The notes: generated by a model not told the origin, from the letters alone. DNA of 64,000 nucleotides from Oscillospiraceae bacterium (GCA_018110825.1 JAGBCL010000031.1:62001-126000); one strand, 5' to 3'; numbered from the stretch's first letter, positions 17,099-28,446 are shown. Numbers and translations: made by a program.

Positions 17099-17641
17099 AT
17101 GACGGGTACAATTGAAAAAATATACTCGGAGGCAGTTTTTGAGCTTGCGTGTGAGCAGGATTGTGCGGACGAAGTAAAGGCTGAGCTTGATACTCTGGCG
17201 GCTGTTTTTAACGACAACCCCGGGTTTGCGAAGCTTCTTACAGTTCCGACGGTGACAATCGGTGAAAAACTGGGAATTATCGAAAAGACCTTCAAGGGCA
17301 AGCTTTCCCAGATAACCTACAATCTACTCTGCGTTGTCACCGAAAAGGGACGTGCCGAAGCCGTTCCCGCCATTGCGGAGGATTACAAGAACCGCTGGTA
17401 CGAGATGAAGAATATTGCTGAGGTAAAGGTTACTACAAGCATTCCTCTCAGCGAAAATCTTAGAACAAAACTTAAAGCTAAGCTTGAAGCCGTGTACAAG
17501 AAAACGGTTATTCTTACCGAATGTGTTGACCCGACAATTATGGGCGGTATCGTGCTCAACTACGGCAACACAATGCTTGACGGCTCGGTAAAGGCCAAGC
17601 TTGATGCTATTCAGAAGCAGATTAAGGGCGTTATTGCTTAA
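17099..17641 (+). CDS. atpH: F-type ATP synthase subunit delta
   Basis: Connects the b stalk to the top of the alpha-beta hexamer. The 180 residues have the N-terminal six-helix bundle and the C-terminal signature VDPTIMGGIVLNYGNTMLDGSVKAKLD. It starts 55 bases after atpF with GAAAGGAAC upstream. Followed by a 65-base spacer that includes an AT-rich dyad before atpA. Confidence 0.94.
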   Translation: MTGTIEKIYSEAVFELACEQDCADEVKAELDTLAAVFNDNPGFAKLLTVPTVTIGEKLGIIEKTFKGKLSQITYNLLCVVTEKGRAEAVPAIAEDYKNRWYEMKNIAEVKVTTSIPLSENLRTKLKAKLEAVYKKTVILTECVDPTIMGGIVLNYGNTMLDGSVKAKLDAIQKQIKGVIA

Positions 17642-17661
17642 TCTGCAAATTACGGGAATGA

Positions 17662-19221
<1,560 letters not shown>

Positions 19222-19253
19222 TTGTCGGCGAATTTTAGAAAGGAGGGTGTCCG

Positions 19254-20123
19254 TTGGCTTCAGGAAATATGAAGGACATTAAGCGCCGTATCAAGAGCGT
19301 TGAGTCAACCATGCAGATTACAAAGGCTATGGAGCTGGTTGCCTCATCAAAGCTGAGAAAGGCGAAGGAAAAGGCGGATAACGCCCGTCCCTACTTCAAT
19401 GCCCTGTATGATACAATGTGTGAAATCCAGTCTGAAAACCCCGGCTTCTTTTCACGCTATACAAAGAAGCGCGACGCAAAGACTGTTCTGCTTGTGGTAA
19501 TCGCAGGCGACAGAGGTCTTGCAGGCGGCTTCAACTCCAACGTTCTGAAGCTTGCACAGGCTCGTGTTGACGAACTCAAGGCGGAGGATATGACCGTGAA
19601 AATTCTTGCTATCGGCAAGAAGGCGGTTGAGTACTTCGTAAAGCGCGGTCACGACCTTGTGGGCAGCTTCCCCAACGTTGCTGAAACTATGAAAATTCAT
19701 CACGCAGCGGATATTTCCAATAAGATTGTTTACCCGTTCTTCAACGGCGAGTTCGACAGAGTTGAGCTGTTCCGCACGGAATATGTTTCTCCTCTTGTTC
19801 AGCAGGCTGAAAGAGTTGCAATTCTCCCGTTGGAGGTTGCTCCTGCCGAGAACAAGGGCGCAAGACAGCTTCCTGTCTATGAGCCTTCTCCGTCAGCTGT
19901 TTTCGACGCAATCGTGCCGAAATACATCTCGGGTATAATCTTCTGCGCTGTTGTTGACAGCTTCGCTTCCGAGCAGGCTGCAAGACGTACAGCTATGGAA
20001 TCCGCTACGGACAACGCCGAGGAAATGATTTCCGGTCTGTCGCTCATCTACAACCGAGCAAGACAGGCTGCAATTACACAGGAAATCACGGAAATCGTCG
20101 GTGGTGCTTCAGGCGCAAAATAA
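19254..20123 (+). CDS. atpG: F-type ATP synthase subunit gamma
   Basis: Central shaft of F1, 289 residues. The N-terminal MKDIKRRIKSVESTMQITKAMELVASSKLRKA and the C-terminal RTAMESATDNAEEMISGLSLIYNRARQAAITQEITEIVGGA helices that form the rotating coiled coil are intact. A TTG start is used, with AAAGGAGG seven bases before it; an internal ATG six codons on lacks spacing. A perfect hairpin begins directly at the stop codon (20121). Confidence 0.96.
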   Translation: MASGNMKDIKRRIKSVESTMQITKAMELVASSKLRKAKEKADNARPYFNALYDTMCEIQSENPGFFSRYTKKRDAKTVLLVVIAGDRGLAGGFNSNVLKLAQARVDELKAEDMTVKILAIGKKAVEYFVKRGHDLVGSFPNVAETMKIHHAADISNKIVYPFFNGEFDRVELFRTEYVSPLVQQAERVAILPLEVAPAENKGARQLPVYEPSPSAVFDAIVPKYISGIIFCAVVDSFASEQAARRTAMESATDNAEEMISGLSLIYNRARQAAITQEITEIVGGASGAK

Positions 20124-20323
20124 TCGGGAAAATAAATTTTCCCGATTACTCCAAGTTTTGCTTTCAAGCTTGTCAGCTTGAATTTCCTTGCGGAAACCGC
20201 AAAACTTTTACAGAATGCAAAATTTCATTTTGTTTTTATTTCAGGTTATGCAAAATTCCGTTACAAAATTTAAGCCGTATACTATTATAATAGTATACGG
20301 TGCGGAAAGGATTGATTAAGTAA
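20121..20323 (+). promoter_or_regulatory. Palindrome-rich spacer between atpG and atpD
   Basis: Perfect 12-base-pair hairpin at 20121-20148 starting in the atpG stop codon; outer stem AAGTTTTGC/GCAAAACTT (20153-20161 with 20199-20207) enclosing TTCAAGC/GCTTGAA (20163-20182) and GCGG/CCGC (20190-20200); a perfect 26-base palindrome at 20275-20300. There is no T-run after the first hairpin. The structures could protect or process the operon mRNA and set the atpD level. Confidence 0.6.
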
Positions 20324-21727
<1,404 letters not shown>

Positions 21728-21744
21728 GAAAAGGAGGCTGCACA

Positions 21745-22152
21745 ATGGCTTCATTTTCACTTAAAGTAACAACCCCCGAAAAGATTTTCTTTGACGGGGA
21801 AACTACGCAGATTATCGTTCGCACGACTGAGGGCGACATCGGTATTCTTGCTAACCATACAAGTCTTGTAGCCGATTTACCGTCAGGTCCGCTGAAAATC
21901 CGTCAGGAGGACGGCAGCTGGAAGGTTGCCGCTGTTTCTACGGGTCTGCTTAAAGTCGGCGGGAACAAGGTTGTTATCCTTGCAAACGCTGTTGAGTGGG
22001 CTGACGAAATCGACCTTGAATGGGCAAAGCGTTCCGAGGAGGATGCAAGACAGCGTCTTACTCAGAAAGCAAGTCAGCATGAGCTTGACCTTGCAGAGTT
22101 GAAATTACAGCGTGCACTGAACAGAATAAGTGTCGGTTCTAAGAAATTCTAA
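21745..22152 (+). CDS. atpC: F-type ATP synthase subunit epsilon
   Basis: Rotor and inhibitory subunit, 135 residues: N-terminal beta sandwich (TPEKIFFDGETTQIIVRTTEGDIGILANHTSLVADL) and C-terminal helical hairpin (RSEEDARQRLTQKASQHELDLAELKLQRALNRI). AGGAGG lies eight bases before ATG. Last gene of the operon; the next promoter (22180-22209) begins about 30 bases after its stop. Confidence 0.96.
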   Translation: MASFSLKVTTPEKIFFDGETTQIIVRTTEGDIGILANHTSLVADLPSGPLKIRQEDGSWKVAAVSTGLLKVGGNKVVILANAVEWADEIDLEWAKRSEEDARQRLTQKASQHELDLAELKLQRALNRISVGSKKF

Positions 22153-22179
22153 AAAAATTCGGGAAATTTGAAAAAAGAC

Positions 22180-22209
22180 TTGACAAAAGCCTTTGCAATG
22201 AGGTATAAT
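22180..22209 (+). promoter_or_regulatory. rpmG-secE-nusG-rplK-rplA promoter
   Basis: Consensus -35 TTGACA (22180-22185), 18-base spacer, -10 TATAAT (22204-22209). Confidence 0.85.
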
Positions 22210-22216
22210 GGTATTA

Positions 22217-22375
22217 CCTCTTGCAGAGGCTTATTTTTTTGTGCCCATTTTTAAGAGGCACGGTTAAATTGAAGTCTCTCGACAAGGTTCATGCGAGTCA
22301 GCTTGGGCCGTGCCACAGAGGGAGGCACAGGGGAAATACGTCCCCTGCGAAATCGAAACGCTAATAGGAGGTGCC
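22217..22375 (+). promoter_or_regulatory. Structured leader of rpmG with competing pairings
   Basis: Right after the expected start is a short hairpin CCTCT/AGAGG with a T-run (22217-22238), like an attenuator. Then GTGCC words at 22241, 22310 and 22371 can pair in turn with GGCAC words at 22257 and 22324; CAGGGGA/TCCCCTG makes a separate hairpin at 22328-22347. The last GTGCC is fused to the ribosome site (AGGAGGTGCC), so its pairing would hide the rpmG start. No known ribosomal-protein leader was recognised. Confidence 0.5.
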
Positions 22376-22378
22376 GAT

Positions 22379-22528
22379 ATGAGAGTAAAGGTAACAATGG
22401 CTTGTACAGAGTGCAAACAGCGCAATTACAACACCAAGAAGAACAAGAAGAACGACCCGGACAGACTTGAAATGAACAAGTACTGTAAGTTCTGCAAGAA
22501 GCATACTCTTCACAAGGAAACTAAGTAA
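22379..22528 (+). CDS. rpmG: 50S ribosomal protein L33, zinc-binding form
   Basis: A 49-residue protein, [17 protein letters not shown] at the start, with two CxxC pairs (CTEC and CKFC) that make the zinc-binding C+ form of L33. AGGAGG lies eight bases before ATG. Heads the secE-nusG-rplK-rplA group, the usual Firmicute order. Other genomes often hold a second, cysteine-free L33 made under zinc limitation; none is in this window. Confidence 0.95.
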   Translation: MRVKVTMACTECKQRNYNTKKNKKNDPDRLEMNKYCKFCKKHTLHKETK

Positions 22529-22544
22529 GTGAGGTGTGAAAGAC

Positions 22545-22832
22545 GTGGCTGATGCAAAGAAAAACTCCAAGAAGTCTATCGTTGCTCAGGCTGAGGCTAA
22601 GGCAAACAAAATGGCAAACGACCGTGAAAAGGCTAAGAAGTCCGGAAAGAAAACAGGTCTTGCCAAGTACTTCAAGGATCTTAAGAGTGAAATCAAGAAA
22701 GTCACATGGCCTTCATTCAAGAAGGTTCGTAACAATACATTTGTCGTGCTCGTAGGTATGTGCGCAAGTGCAATTGTTATATTCGGAATCGACAGCGCAC
22801 TTACAGCTCTTATGAAGCTGGTAAACGGCTGA
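22545..22832 (+). CDS. secE: Preprotein translocase subunit SecE
   Basis: Single-span core subunit of the SecYEG channel, 95 residues. A lysine-rich N-terminal extension (residues 1-40) precedes the conserved amphipathic helix YFKDLKSEIKKVTWPSFKKV and the membrane span VVLVGMCASAIVIFGIDSAL. GTG start with GAGGTG eight bases upstream; an earlier GTG at 22536 overlaps that site. Confidence 0.93.
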   Translation: MADAKKNSKKSIVAQAEAKANKMANDREKAKKSGKKTGLAKYFKDLKSEIKKVTWPSFKKVRNNTFVVLVGMCASAIVIFGIDSALTALMKLVNG

Positions 22833-22899
22833 TGCGGTCTGAACTGATAACAAGGAAAGAAGTTCCGCAGTTTCTGCGGGGAAAGGAATGGTCATAATT

Positions 22900-23442
22900 A
22901 TGTCAGAATCGGCAAAATGGTATGTCATTCACACTTATTCCGGTTATGAGAATAAGGTTGCACAGACAATTATGAAGGTTGTCGAAAACCGTAAGCTCCA
23001 CGACCTTATTCATGAGGTTCAGGTTCCAACCGAAATGGTTATGGAAATGAATGATAAGAATAAGATGCGTGAGGTAGAAAGAAAAGTTTTCCCAGGTTAT
23101 GTACTGGTGAAGATGATTCTTACCGACGATTCCTGGTATGTTGTAAGAAATACCAGAGGCTGTACGGGATTTGTAGGTCCCGGATCAAAGCCTGTTCCGC
23201 TTACAGATAAGGAAGCTGCTGCACTTGGCATTAATGCAGAGGCAAAGCCTGCTTCTGTTGAAATCAAGTTCAAGGCGGGCGATAAGGTCAAGATTGCAGC
23301 CGGTCCTATGGAGGGAATGGTTGGTGAAGTCGAAAGTATCGATACTGAAAGCATGACTGTAAATGTGAAGGTATCCATGTTCGGCAGAGATACTACAGCA
23401 GCACTGGATATTTCCATGGTTGCAGTTTCAGATGAATATTAA
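22900..23442 (+). CDS. nusG: Transcription elongation/termination factor NusG
   Basis: NusG binds the RNA polymerase clamp and, in Firmicutes, promotes pausing. Its 180 residues show the NGN domain ([40 protein letters not shown]) and the C-terminal KOW domain ([25 protein letters not shown]). The start chosen has GGAATGG at eight bases; an ATG at 22888 directly abuts AAAGGA. Confidence 0.96.
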   Translation: MSESAKWYVIHTYSGYENKVAQTIMKVVENRKLHDLIHEVQVPTEMVMEMNDKNKMREVERKVFPGYVLVKMILTDDSWYVVRNTRGCTGFVGPGSKPVPLTDKEAAALGINAEAKPASVEIKFKAGDKVKIAAGPMEGMVGEVESIDTESMTVNVKVSMFGRDTTAALDISMVAVSDEY

Positions 23443-23483
23443 TTAAAAATAAAAGTTACGAAAATTTCGGAGGTGCAATTAGC

Positions 23484-23909
23484 ATGGCACAGAAAGTAGT
23501 TGGCTTAATCAAGCTTCAGATTGCAGCAGGTAAGGCTACTCCTGCTCCACCGGTTGGTCCTGCTCTTGGTCAGCACGGTGTAAATATTATGGCTTTTACA
23601 AAGGAATTCAATGAAAGAACAAAGAACGATATCGGTCTTATCATTCCTGTAGTAATCACAGTTTACGCAGACCGTTCTTTCTCCTTCATCACAAAGACTC
23701 CACCGGCAGCAGTTCTTATCAAGAAGGCTATCGGTCTTGAGAGCGGTTCCGGTGTTCCTAACAAGACAAAGGTTGGTAAGATCACTAAGGAACAGATTAA
23801 GAAGATTGCTGAAACAAAGATGCCTGACCTGAACGCAGCAAACGTTGAATCTGCTATGAGCATGATCGCTGGTACTTGCCGTTCTATGGGCGTTGAAGTT
23901 GTTGACTAA
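23484..23909 (+). CDS. rplK: 50S ribosomal protein L11
   Basis: 141 residues, the standard length. N-terminal domain [37 protein letters not shown] and C-terminal 23S-binding domain with [18 protein letters not shown] and [11 protein letters not shown]. Part of the GTPase-associated centre. It is followed by an unusually long 138-base structured gap before rplA. Confidence 0.97.
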   Translation: MAQKVVGLIKLQIAAGKATPAPPVGPALGQHGVNIMAFTKEFNERTKNDIGLIIPVVITVYADRSFSFITKTPPAAVLIKKAIGLESGSGVPNKTKVGKITKEQIKKIAETKMPDLNAANVESAMSMIAGTCRSMGVEVVD

Positions 23910-24047
23910 TTAACACTGTTGCGGCGGACATTTTGTCTCCGTTGTACCGAACGGGATTATGTTGTTCGGTATTGCCCTATGGTGGGAGGAACTATCCGCT
24001 AAAATCCCGATATGGGAATGTTACCACTTAAGGAGGAAAATAAGAAA
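23910..24047 (+). promoter_or_regulatory. Structured gap between rplK and rplA
   Basis: Visible stem-loops: CGGACA with TGT(CT)CCG at about 23926-23946; ACCGAAC/GTTCGGT around an 11-base loop at about 23946-23970; TCCC/GGGA near 24005-24018; GCGGA/TCCGC may close the first two. rplA is normally close to rplK, so this looks like an RNA control element; since L1 represses its own operon in E. coli, L1 is a candidate ligand (inference). Confidence 0.45.
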
Positions 24048-24743
24048 ATGAAACACGGTAAGAAATATAACGAAAGCGCTAAAGCTATTGATAAAACAAA
24101 GCTTTATGAAACAGAAGAAGCTCTTGCACTCGCTTGTCAGAATGCAAAGGCAAAGTTCGATGAGACCATCGAAGTTCACGTTCGTCTTGGTGTTGACTCC
24201 CGTCACGCAGACCAGCAGGTTCGTGGTGCAGTAGTTCTCCCTAACGGTACAGGTAAGAACGTTAAGGTTCTCGTATTCTGTAAGGAAGATAAGGAAGAAG
24301 CTGCAAAGGCTGCAGGTGCAGATTACGTTGGCGGCGCTGATCTCGTTGATAAGATCGTTAAGGAAAACTGGCTCGATTTCGACGTTTGCGTAGCTTCCCC
24401 TGATATGATGGGCGTAGTTGGTAAGGCTGCAAGAGTTCTCGGTCCTCGTGGACTTATGCCTAACCCTAAGGCTGGCACAGTTTCCCCTGACGTTGCTAAG
24501 GCTGTAACAGAAGCTAAGGCTGGTAAGATCGAATACCGTCTCGATAAGACAAACATCATTCACTGTCCTATCGGTAAGGCTTCCTTCGGTCAGGAAAAGC
24601 TTTCCGAAAACCTTAACACACTTCTCGAAGCTATCGTTAAGGCTAAGCCAGCAGCTGCTAAGGGTACTTACATCAAGTCCTGTGTAGTAGCTTCCACAAT
24701 GGGCGTTGGTATTCCTGTTTCCACATCAAAGTACGGCGTTTGA
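24048..24743 (+). CDS. rplA: 50S ribosomal protein L1
   Basis: 231 residues, standard for L1, which forms the mobile E-site stalk. Signatures: [21 protein letters not shown] and the stalk-binding [23 protein letters not shown]. Start placed at the ATG following AAGGAGG; an in-frame ATG at 24012 has no ribosome site. A strong terminator follows 18 bases after the stop, so rplJ is not in this transcript. Confidence 0.97.
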   Translation: MKHGKKYNESAKAIDKTKLYETEEALALACQNAKAKFDETIEVHVRLGVDSRHADQQVRGAVVLPNGTGKNVKVLVFCKEDKEEAAKAAGADYVGGADLVDKIVKENWLDFDVCVASPDMMGVVGKAARVLGPRGLMPNPKAGTVSPDVAKAVTEAKAGKIEYRLDKTNIIHCPIGKASFGQEKLSENLNTLLEAIVKAKPAAAKGTYIKSCVVASTMGVGIPVSTSKYGV

Positions 24744-24761
24744 TTGTAATTAACAAATTTT

Positions 24762-24794
24762 GGAGTCCAAGGGTTTCTTTGGACTCCTTTTTTG
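24762..24794 (+). terminator. rplA terminator
   Basis: GGAGTCCAA (24762-24770) pairs with TTGGACTCC (24779-24787), then TTTTTT. It ends the ribosomal protein operon; the next gene begins 14 bases later. Confidence 0.92.
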
Positions 24795-24807
24795 TAGGAG
24801 TATATCT

Positions 24808-25704
24808 ATGAAGAATAAATCTGAGCGTAAGCCTAAGGAAACGATTTTTACGGTTGAACAGCCCAACGAGTTGCTGAAATTCCTTTACGAAATGCAGCCA
24901 AACCGACCAAAGGGTAAGGTTAAATCCGAGCTGGAGCACAAGCTTGTTTCCGTTGACGGAAAGGTTGTTACAAAGTTCAACTATGCACTTCGAAAGGGTC
25001 AGCAGGTTACAATCGGTACCTATGTGCCTAAGTTTGAGAAGGTAAGCATTCCAAATCTCGATATTATTTTCGAGGACGACGAACTGCTGGTTATCAACAA
25101 GCCTGCGGGAATGCTTGCGATTGCAACTGAAACCGAAAAGACAATGACAGCGTATCACCTTGCTATGGAGTATGTCCGTGCAAAGAATTCCCACGGCAGA
25201 ATTTTTATCGTGCACCGTCTTGACAGAGAAACCTCGGGTGTGCTGATTTTTGCCAAAAATGAGGAAATCAAGCACGCTCTGCAGGATAACTGGGACAGCG
25301 TTGCAAAGTTCCGTGGTTATGTTGCTGTTGTTGAGGGGTGTCCCGAGCCAATAGAAGGACGTATTGAGAACAAGCTCCGTGAAACCGAAAGTCACCTGGT
25401 TTATACCGCAAAAATGGGCGACGGAAAGCTTGCAATCACCAATTACAAGGTGCGCAAAAGGGGAGAGAATTACTCCCTCGTTGACGTGGACATCGAAACG
25501 GGACGCAAGAATCAGATTCGCGTGCATATGAGTGATATGGGTTGCCCAATTGCAGGAGATAAGAAGTATGGCTCAGCAACAAATCCCGTGCACAGACTTT
25601 GCCTCCACGCAAACAAGCTGGTTATCGTTCACCCTTACACTGAAGAAGAAATGATTTTCAGCACGCCCGTGCCGAAAAAGATGATGCAGGCGGTTAATAA
25701 ATAG
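24808..25704 (+). CDS. RluA-family pseudouridine synthase
   Basis: Isomerises specific uridines of rRNA or tRNA. The 298 residues show an N-terminal S4-like region (residues about 14-80) and the catalytic RluA domain with HRLDRETSGVLIFAK, whose Asp is the nucleophile, and the C-terminal KNQIRVHMSDMGCPIAGDKKYG. Start placed after TAGGAG at seven bases. The exact rRNA target cannot be read from the sequence. It follows the rplA terminator, so it probably depends on read-through or a promoter overlapping it. Confidence 0.9.
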   Translation: MKNKSERKPKETIFTVEQPNELLKFLYEMQPNRPKGKVKSELEHKLVSVDGKVVTKFNYALRKGQQVTIGTYVPKFEKVSIPNLDIIFEDDELLVINKPAGMLAIATETEKTMTAYHLAMEYVRAKNSHGRIFIVHRLDRETSGVLIFAKNEEIKHALQDNWDSVAKFRGYVAVVEGCPEPIEGRIENKLRETESHLVYTAKMGDGKLAITNYKVRKRGENYSLVDVDIETGRKNQIRVHMSDMGCPIAGDKKYGSATNPVHRLCLHANKLVIVHPYTEEEMIFSTPVPKKMMQAVNK

Positions 25705-25705
25705 A

Positions 25706-25745
25706 GTGGAGTTTGGAGTGTGAAGAGTGGAGTGAGAAATTATTA
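25706..25745. repeat. Small repeat resembling 12350-12380
   Basis: GAGTTTGGAGTGTGAAGAGTGG then AGTGAGAAATTA echoes GAATTTGGAATGTGAAATGAGAAATTA in the yqeG-typA gap, with A-to-G differences and a short insertion. Both follow directly after a gene end. Probably a decayed short repeat. Confidence 0.3.
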
Positions 25746-25816
25746 CGTTCCGCTTACTTAATTTTTGCTTAATCAAAAAGTCAGTTCTACAATAAATCTG
25801 ACCAGGAGATGATAAA

Positions 25817-26221
25817 ATGAGCTATTCACAGGTGCGAAAAGGCAGATATTGTCTTTATAAGGGTATGCTGTATAAGCTTGAAACCTTTGATAAAAGCACG
25901 GTTACGCTTCTTGGCTCAAATCCTCAGATTGTGCCAAGGAACTGGATTGACGGTGTGTATAAAATAGAAACCCGAGCCGTTTATATGGGCGAGGACTTTC
26001 AGATAATCGGTGGCAGAAATGGCACAAATCTGCTGACACTTTGCAGCAGACATATCCGTCACGGCAACGTTGAGGATTATCGCTACCGTGACAAGCTTAT
26101 TTCAATGGGATTTGAAAAAGGTCCGATTGAAAAAGGGTATTGTGATTATGTAAAGCAGGTAGCTATTAACGACCCATATCTAAAGCTTGTTGATGAGAAA
26201 AAGGAAATTGAATTAAAATGA
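25817..26221 (+). CDS. Hypothetical protein, 134 residues
   Basis: A small soluble protein with no signal peptide, rich in Y, R and K, beginning MSYSQVRKGRYCLYKGMLYKLE. Alternating hydrophobic residues in the first half suggest an SH3-like or other small beta domain; the C-terminal half is helical and charged. I do not recognise the family. AGGAGATGATAAA precedes the ATG. It stands alone between the RluA-type gene and a convergent lipoprotein gene, with a shared terminator at 26225-26249. Confidence 0.75.
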   Translation: MSYSQVRKGRYCLYKGMLYKLETFDKSTVTLLGSNPQIVPRNWIDGVYKIETRAVYMGEDFQIIGGRNGTNLLTLCSRHIRHGNVEDYRYRDKLISMGFEKGPIEKGYCDYVKQVAINDPYLKLVDEKKEIELK

Positions 26222-26224
26222 TAA

Positions 26225-26249
26225 AAGGGTACCGAATTTCGGTACCCTT
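26225..26249. terminator. Bidirectional terminator
   Basis: AAGGGTACCGA/TCGGTACCCTT, 11 base pairs with a three-base loop, between convergent genes. Only short T-runs flank it. Confidence 0.7.
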
Positions 26250-26264
26250 AAACTTTTATATCAA

Positions 26265-27065
26265 TTATTCCATATACTGATTAATATAATCATCATAAGA
26301 AAGCTCTGTGCAGTCAGCAGGAGGAGCAAAAACTGTTTCGTCAGCTTCGTCAGCAAACTCAACTGTCATAGTCATATATGTTACCTCGCCGTACATGTTG
26401 ACTGAGTAATGTGCAAGATTTCCAAACTCGTCAAAGTAATATCTTGTAATCTCACCCATACGGTCGTACTCTTCATAGATGTATTTTGTGCCGCCGATTT
26501 CTTCAATACCTGCATCAGTAAAGCTGTCTGTTTCGTCCACGGCAAGCATATAGTTGTCAACACCCTCAGAGCCGTTAGGATTGATGCAGTAAGTTTTCTT
26601 CACTCCGTCAATCATATAGTAATTTGTGCCGTCAAAAATCTGTGTAGAGGACATCATGTCAACAACTTCAACTTTGGAAATGAACTTGTCACCGAGTGTT
26701 TCGATTTCCATATTGGAAACAACACCGCCCATTTCGTAACTTACGTTTACCTTAACGTTAGCAGACCACTGACTTGCCTTGTTTGCAAGGTCAATTGCCC
26801 ACAGTCCGTCAGCTCTGCTTGCAAGCACGTCCTCAATGTTTTCTGTGGAAGTCTCTGCCTCAGTTTCAGCTTCTGTTTCTGTAGCCTCGGCTTCTGCAGC
26901 AGAAGTAGTTTCAGTCTCAGTTGCTTCGGTAGCAGCTTCAGTTTCAGCAGCTGTAGTGGTTGCAGCAGTTGTTTCAGCTGTTTCGTTTGCATCGTTATCA
27001 GCAGCGCAAGCTGTCATGGATGCCGCAATAACAAGTGCGGATATAATTGCAATAAATTTTTTCAT
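26265..27065 (-). CDS. Lipoprotein of unknown function with Thr/Glu/Ala-rich linker
   Basis: A 266-residue lipoprotein: lipobox MTAC (Cys20), then a 50-residue linker made almost only of T, E and A, then a beta-rich domain (ANVKVNVSYEMGGVVSNMEIETLGDKFISKVEVVD...) that resembles LolA/outer-membrane-carrier-like or sensor folds in Gram-positive lipoproteins. A repeated YYMIDG/TKYIYEE pattern is consistent with a curved sheet. No catalytic motif seen. Strong own promoter (27107-27135). Confidence 0.8.
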   Translation of the reverse strand: MKKFIAIISALVIAASMTACAADNDANETAETTAATTTAAETEAATEATETETTSAAEAEATETEAETEAETSTENIEDVLASRADGLWAIDLANKASQWSANVKVNVSYEMGGVVSNMEIETLGDKFISKVEVVDMMSSTQIFDGTNYYMIDGVKKTYCINPNGSEGVDNYMLAVDETDSFTDAGIEEIGGTKYIYEEYDRMGEITRYYFDEFGNLAHYSVNMYGEVTYMTMTVEFADEADETVFAPPADCTELSYDDYINQYME

Positions 27066-27106
27066 AGATGTAAATTCCTTTCTGATATAAATATTCTGTA
27101 TTTACA

Positions 27107-27135
27107 ATTATACTCTATTGAAGTTGTAATGTCAA
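27107..27135 (-). promoter_or_regulatory. Lipoprotein gene promoter
   Basis: Minus strand: -35 TTGACA (27130-27135), 17-base spacer, -10 TATAAT (27107-27112). Confidence 0.85.
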
Positions 27136-27210
27136 CAAGTTTATGAACAGCTTGTTACAAAACATAATATTTTTTGTTTTGAGGAAAAATTTATGTTTAA
27201 AATAACAAAT

Positions 27211-27240
27211 AAAAAGGGACAGCCTTTGCTGTCCCTTTTG
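27211..27240 (-). terminator. Terminator of the DHH gene
   Basis: AAAAGGGACAGC/GCTGTCCCTTTT, 12 base pairs with a four-base loop, then an AT-rich tail on the minus strand, just after the stop codon. Confidence 0.85.
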
Positions 27241-27241
27241 G

Positions 27242-28153
27242 TTATCCATTAATAAGTTCATCAAGCATCTTTGGAAGCTCAGTATCCATATTTTCATCAG
27301 TAAACTGACAAGTACCAACAGCCTTGTGTCCGCCGCCGCCGTATTTCAGCATAAGCTTGCCAACGTCAACATTGGAAGTACGGTTGAGAATGGAGTAACC
27401 AACAGCTGCGCTGCAGCCCTTGCCGCCCTTACCGTTTACAATCCAGGCGGAGATATTCTGCTCAGGATAGAGGCTGTAAATCAGGAAGCGGTTGCCTGAA
27501 TAAATCGGGTCAACGCCACGAAGGTCGCTGATGATAACGTCCTTTTCAACACGGGTGTGTGCCTTGACCATTTCCTTGAACTTTTCAGCCTGCTCAAAGT
27601 AAATGTCAATTCTTTCCTTAACGTCAGGAAGAGCGAGAATTTCGTCTGTTGTCATTGTTCGGCAGCAGTCGATAAGCTTTTCCATCAGCTGATAGTTGGA
27701 GATAGTGAAGTTTCTCCATCTGCCGAGACCTGTTCTTGGGTCCATAAGGAAGCCAACAAGAATCCAGCCTGTTGGGTTGAGGATTTCTTCACGTGTAAGG
27801 TTACCGCTGTCAACCTTGTCAACAGCAATCATCATATCGTCGTAGTGGTCGAAGCGTTCCTTTCCGCCGTAGTAATCATAGATAATTCTTGCGCAGGAAG
27901 GTGCAATACGGCTTTCACCGTTGTACTTGCCCTCAAGCTGATTACGCTCAAATTCGCTGGAGTGGTGGTCAAACCAGAGTCCGCAGCCCTCAACGTAAGG
28001 TACATTTGCAAGGCAATCATTTTCTGTAATTTCAATAAGACCGTCCTGCAGGTCCTTTGGGTGAGCGAATTTCCAGTGGTCTATAACACCAACGTCTTTA
28101 AGCAGCGCACCGCAAGCAAGACCGTCGAAATCTGAACGTGTAACAAGTCTCAT
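27242..28153 (-). CDS. DHH-family phosphoesterase
   Basis: A 303-residue DHH phosphoesterase related to exopolyphosphatases and oligoribonucleases. Metal-binding motifs: TRSDFDGLACGALL near the N-terminus, FDHHSSEFERN (the DHH signature), and the C-terminal DHHA1-like GGGGHKAVGTCQF. Start placed at the ATG with AGGAG eight bases upstream; an in-frame ATG six codons earlier overlaps that site. Substrate is not predictable here: pApA, short RNA or another phosphodiester are all possible. Monocistronic, divergent from the HD-domain gene. Confidence 0.87.
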   Translation of the reverse strand: MRLVTRSDFDGLACGALLKDVGVIDHWKFAHPKDLQDGLIEITENDCLANVPYVEGCGLWFDHHSSEFERNQLEGKYNGESRIAPSCARIIYDYYGGKERFDHYDDMMIAVDKVDSGNLTREEILNPTGWILVGFLMDPRTGLGRWRNFTISNYQLMEKLIDCCRTMTTDEILALPDVKERIDIYFEQAEKFKEMVKAHTRVEKDVIISDLRGVDPIYSGNRFLIYSLYPEQNISAWIVNGKGGKGCSAAVGYSILNRTSNVDVGKLMLKYGGGGHKAVGTCQFTDENMDTELPKMLDELING

Positions 28154-28204
28154 ACAAACATCTCCTGACATAGAAAAATTGAAAAATCAAAATCATATAT
28201 CAAT

Positions 28205-28233
28205 ATTATACAACATTTCTTAAAGAATTTCAA
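28205..28233 (-). promoter_or_regulatory. DHH gene promoter
   Basis: Minus strand: -35 TTGAAA (28228-28233), 17-base spacer, -10 TATAAT (28205-28210). Confidence 0.75.
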
Positions 28234-28385
28234 TAGATTTACAGCATATTTTTGCACAATTTTAGTGCATTTTTTATAAGCAAGTTAACAAAATGAAGCA
28301 TGCAATTCAGCAAATTGTTGTTTGTTTCCATGTGTAATATTTCCGGATATGGCAGAAAAATTCTTTATTAATCTTTATAAAGTAG

Positions 28386-28414
28386 TTGCAAAATCGTGCA
28401 TAATGTTGTATAAT
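28386..28414 (+). promoter_or_regulatory. HD-domain gene promoter
   Basis: -35 TTGCAA (28386-28391), 17-base spacer, -10 TATAAT (28409-28414). Confidence 0.7.
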
Positions 28415-28446
28415 TACAATAATGTGTCTGGAAGGAGGCTGATGAT

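Noticed and set aside
22257-22314. Possible tRNA-Trp in the rpmG leader
   Set aside because: The GGCACGG/CCGTGCC helix encloses only 58 bases and shows no CCA anticodon arm or T-loop GGTTCRANNCC, so it is not a tRNA.
25740-25816. Mobile element between the RluA-type gene and 25817
   Set aside because: No terminal inverted repeats, target duplication or transposase remnant were seen.
26750-27000. Plus-strand serine/valine-rich open frames opposite the lipoprotein linker
   Set aside because: They arise from the complement of Thr/Glu/Ala repeats and have no start signals.
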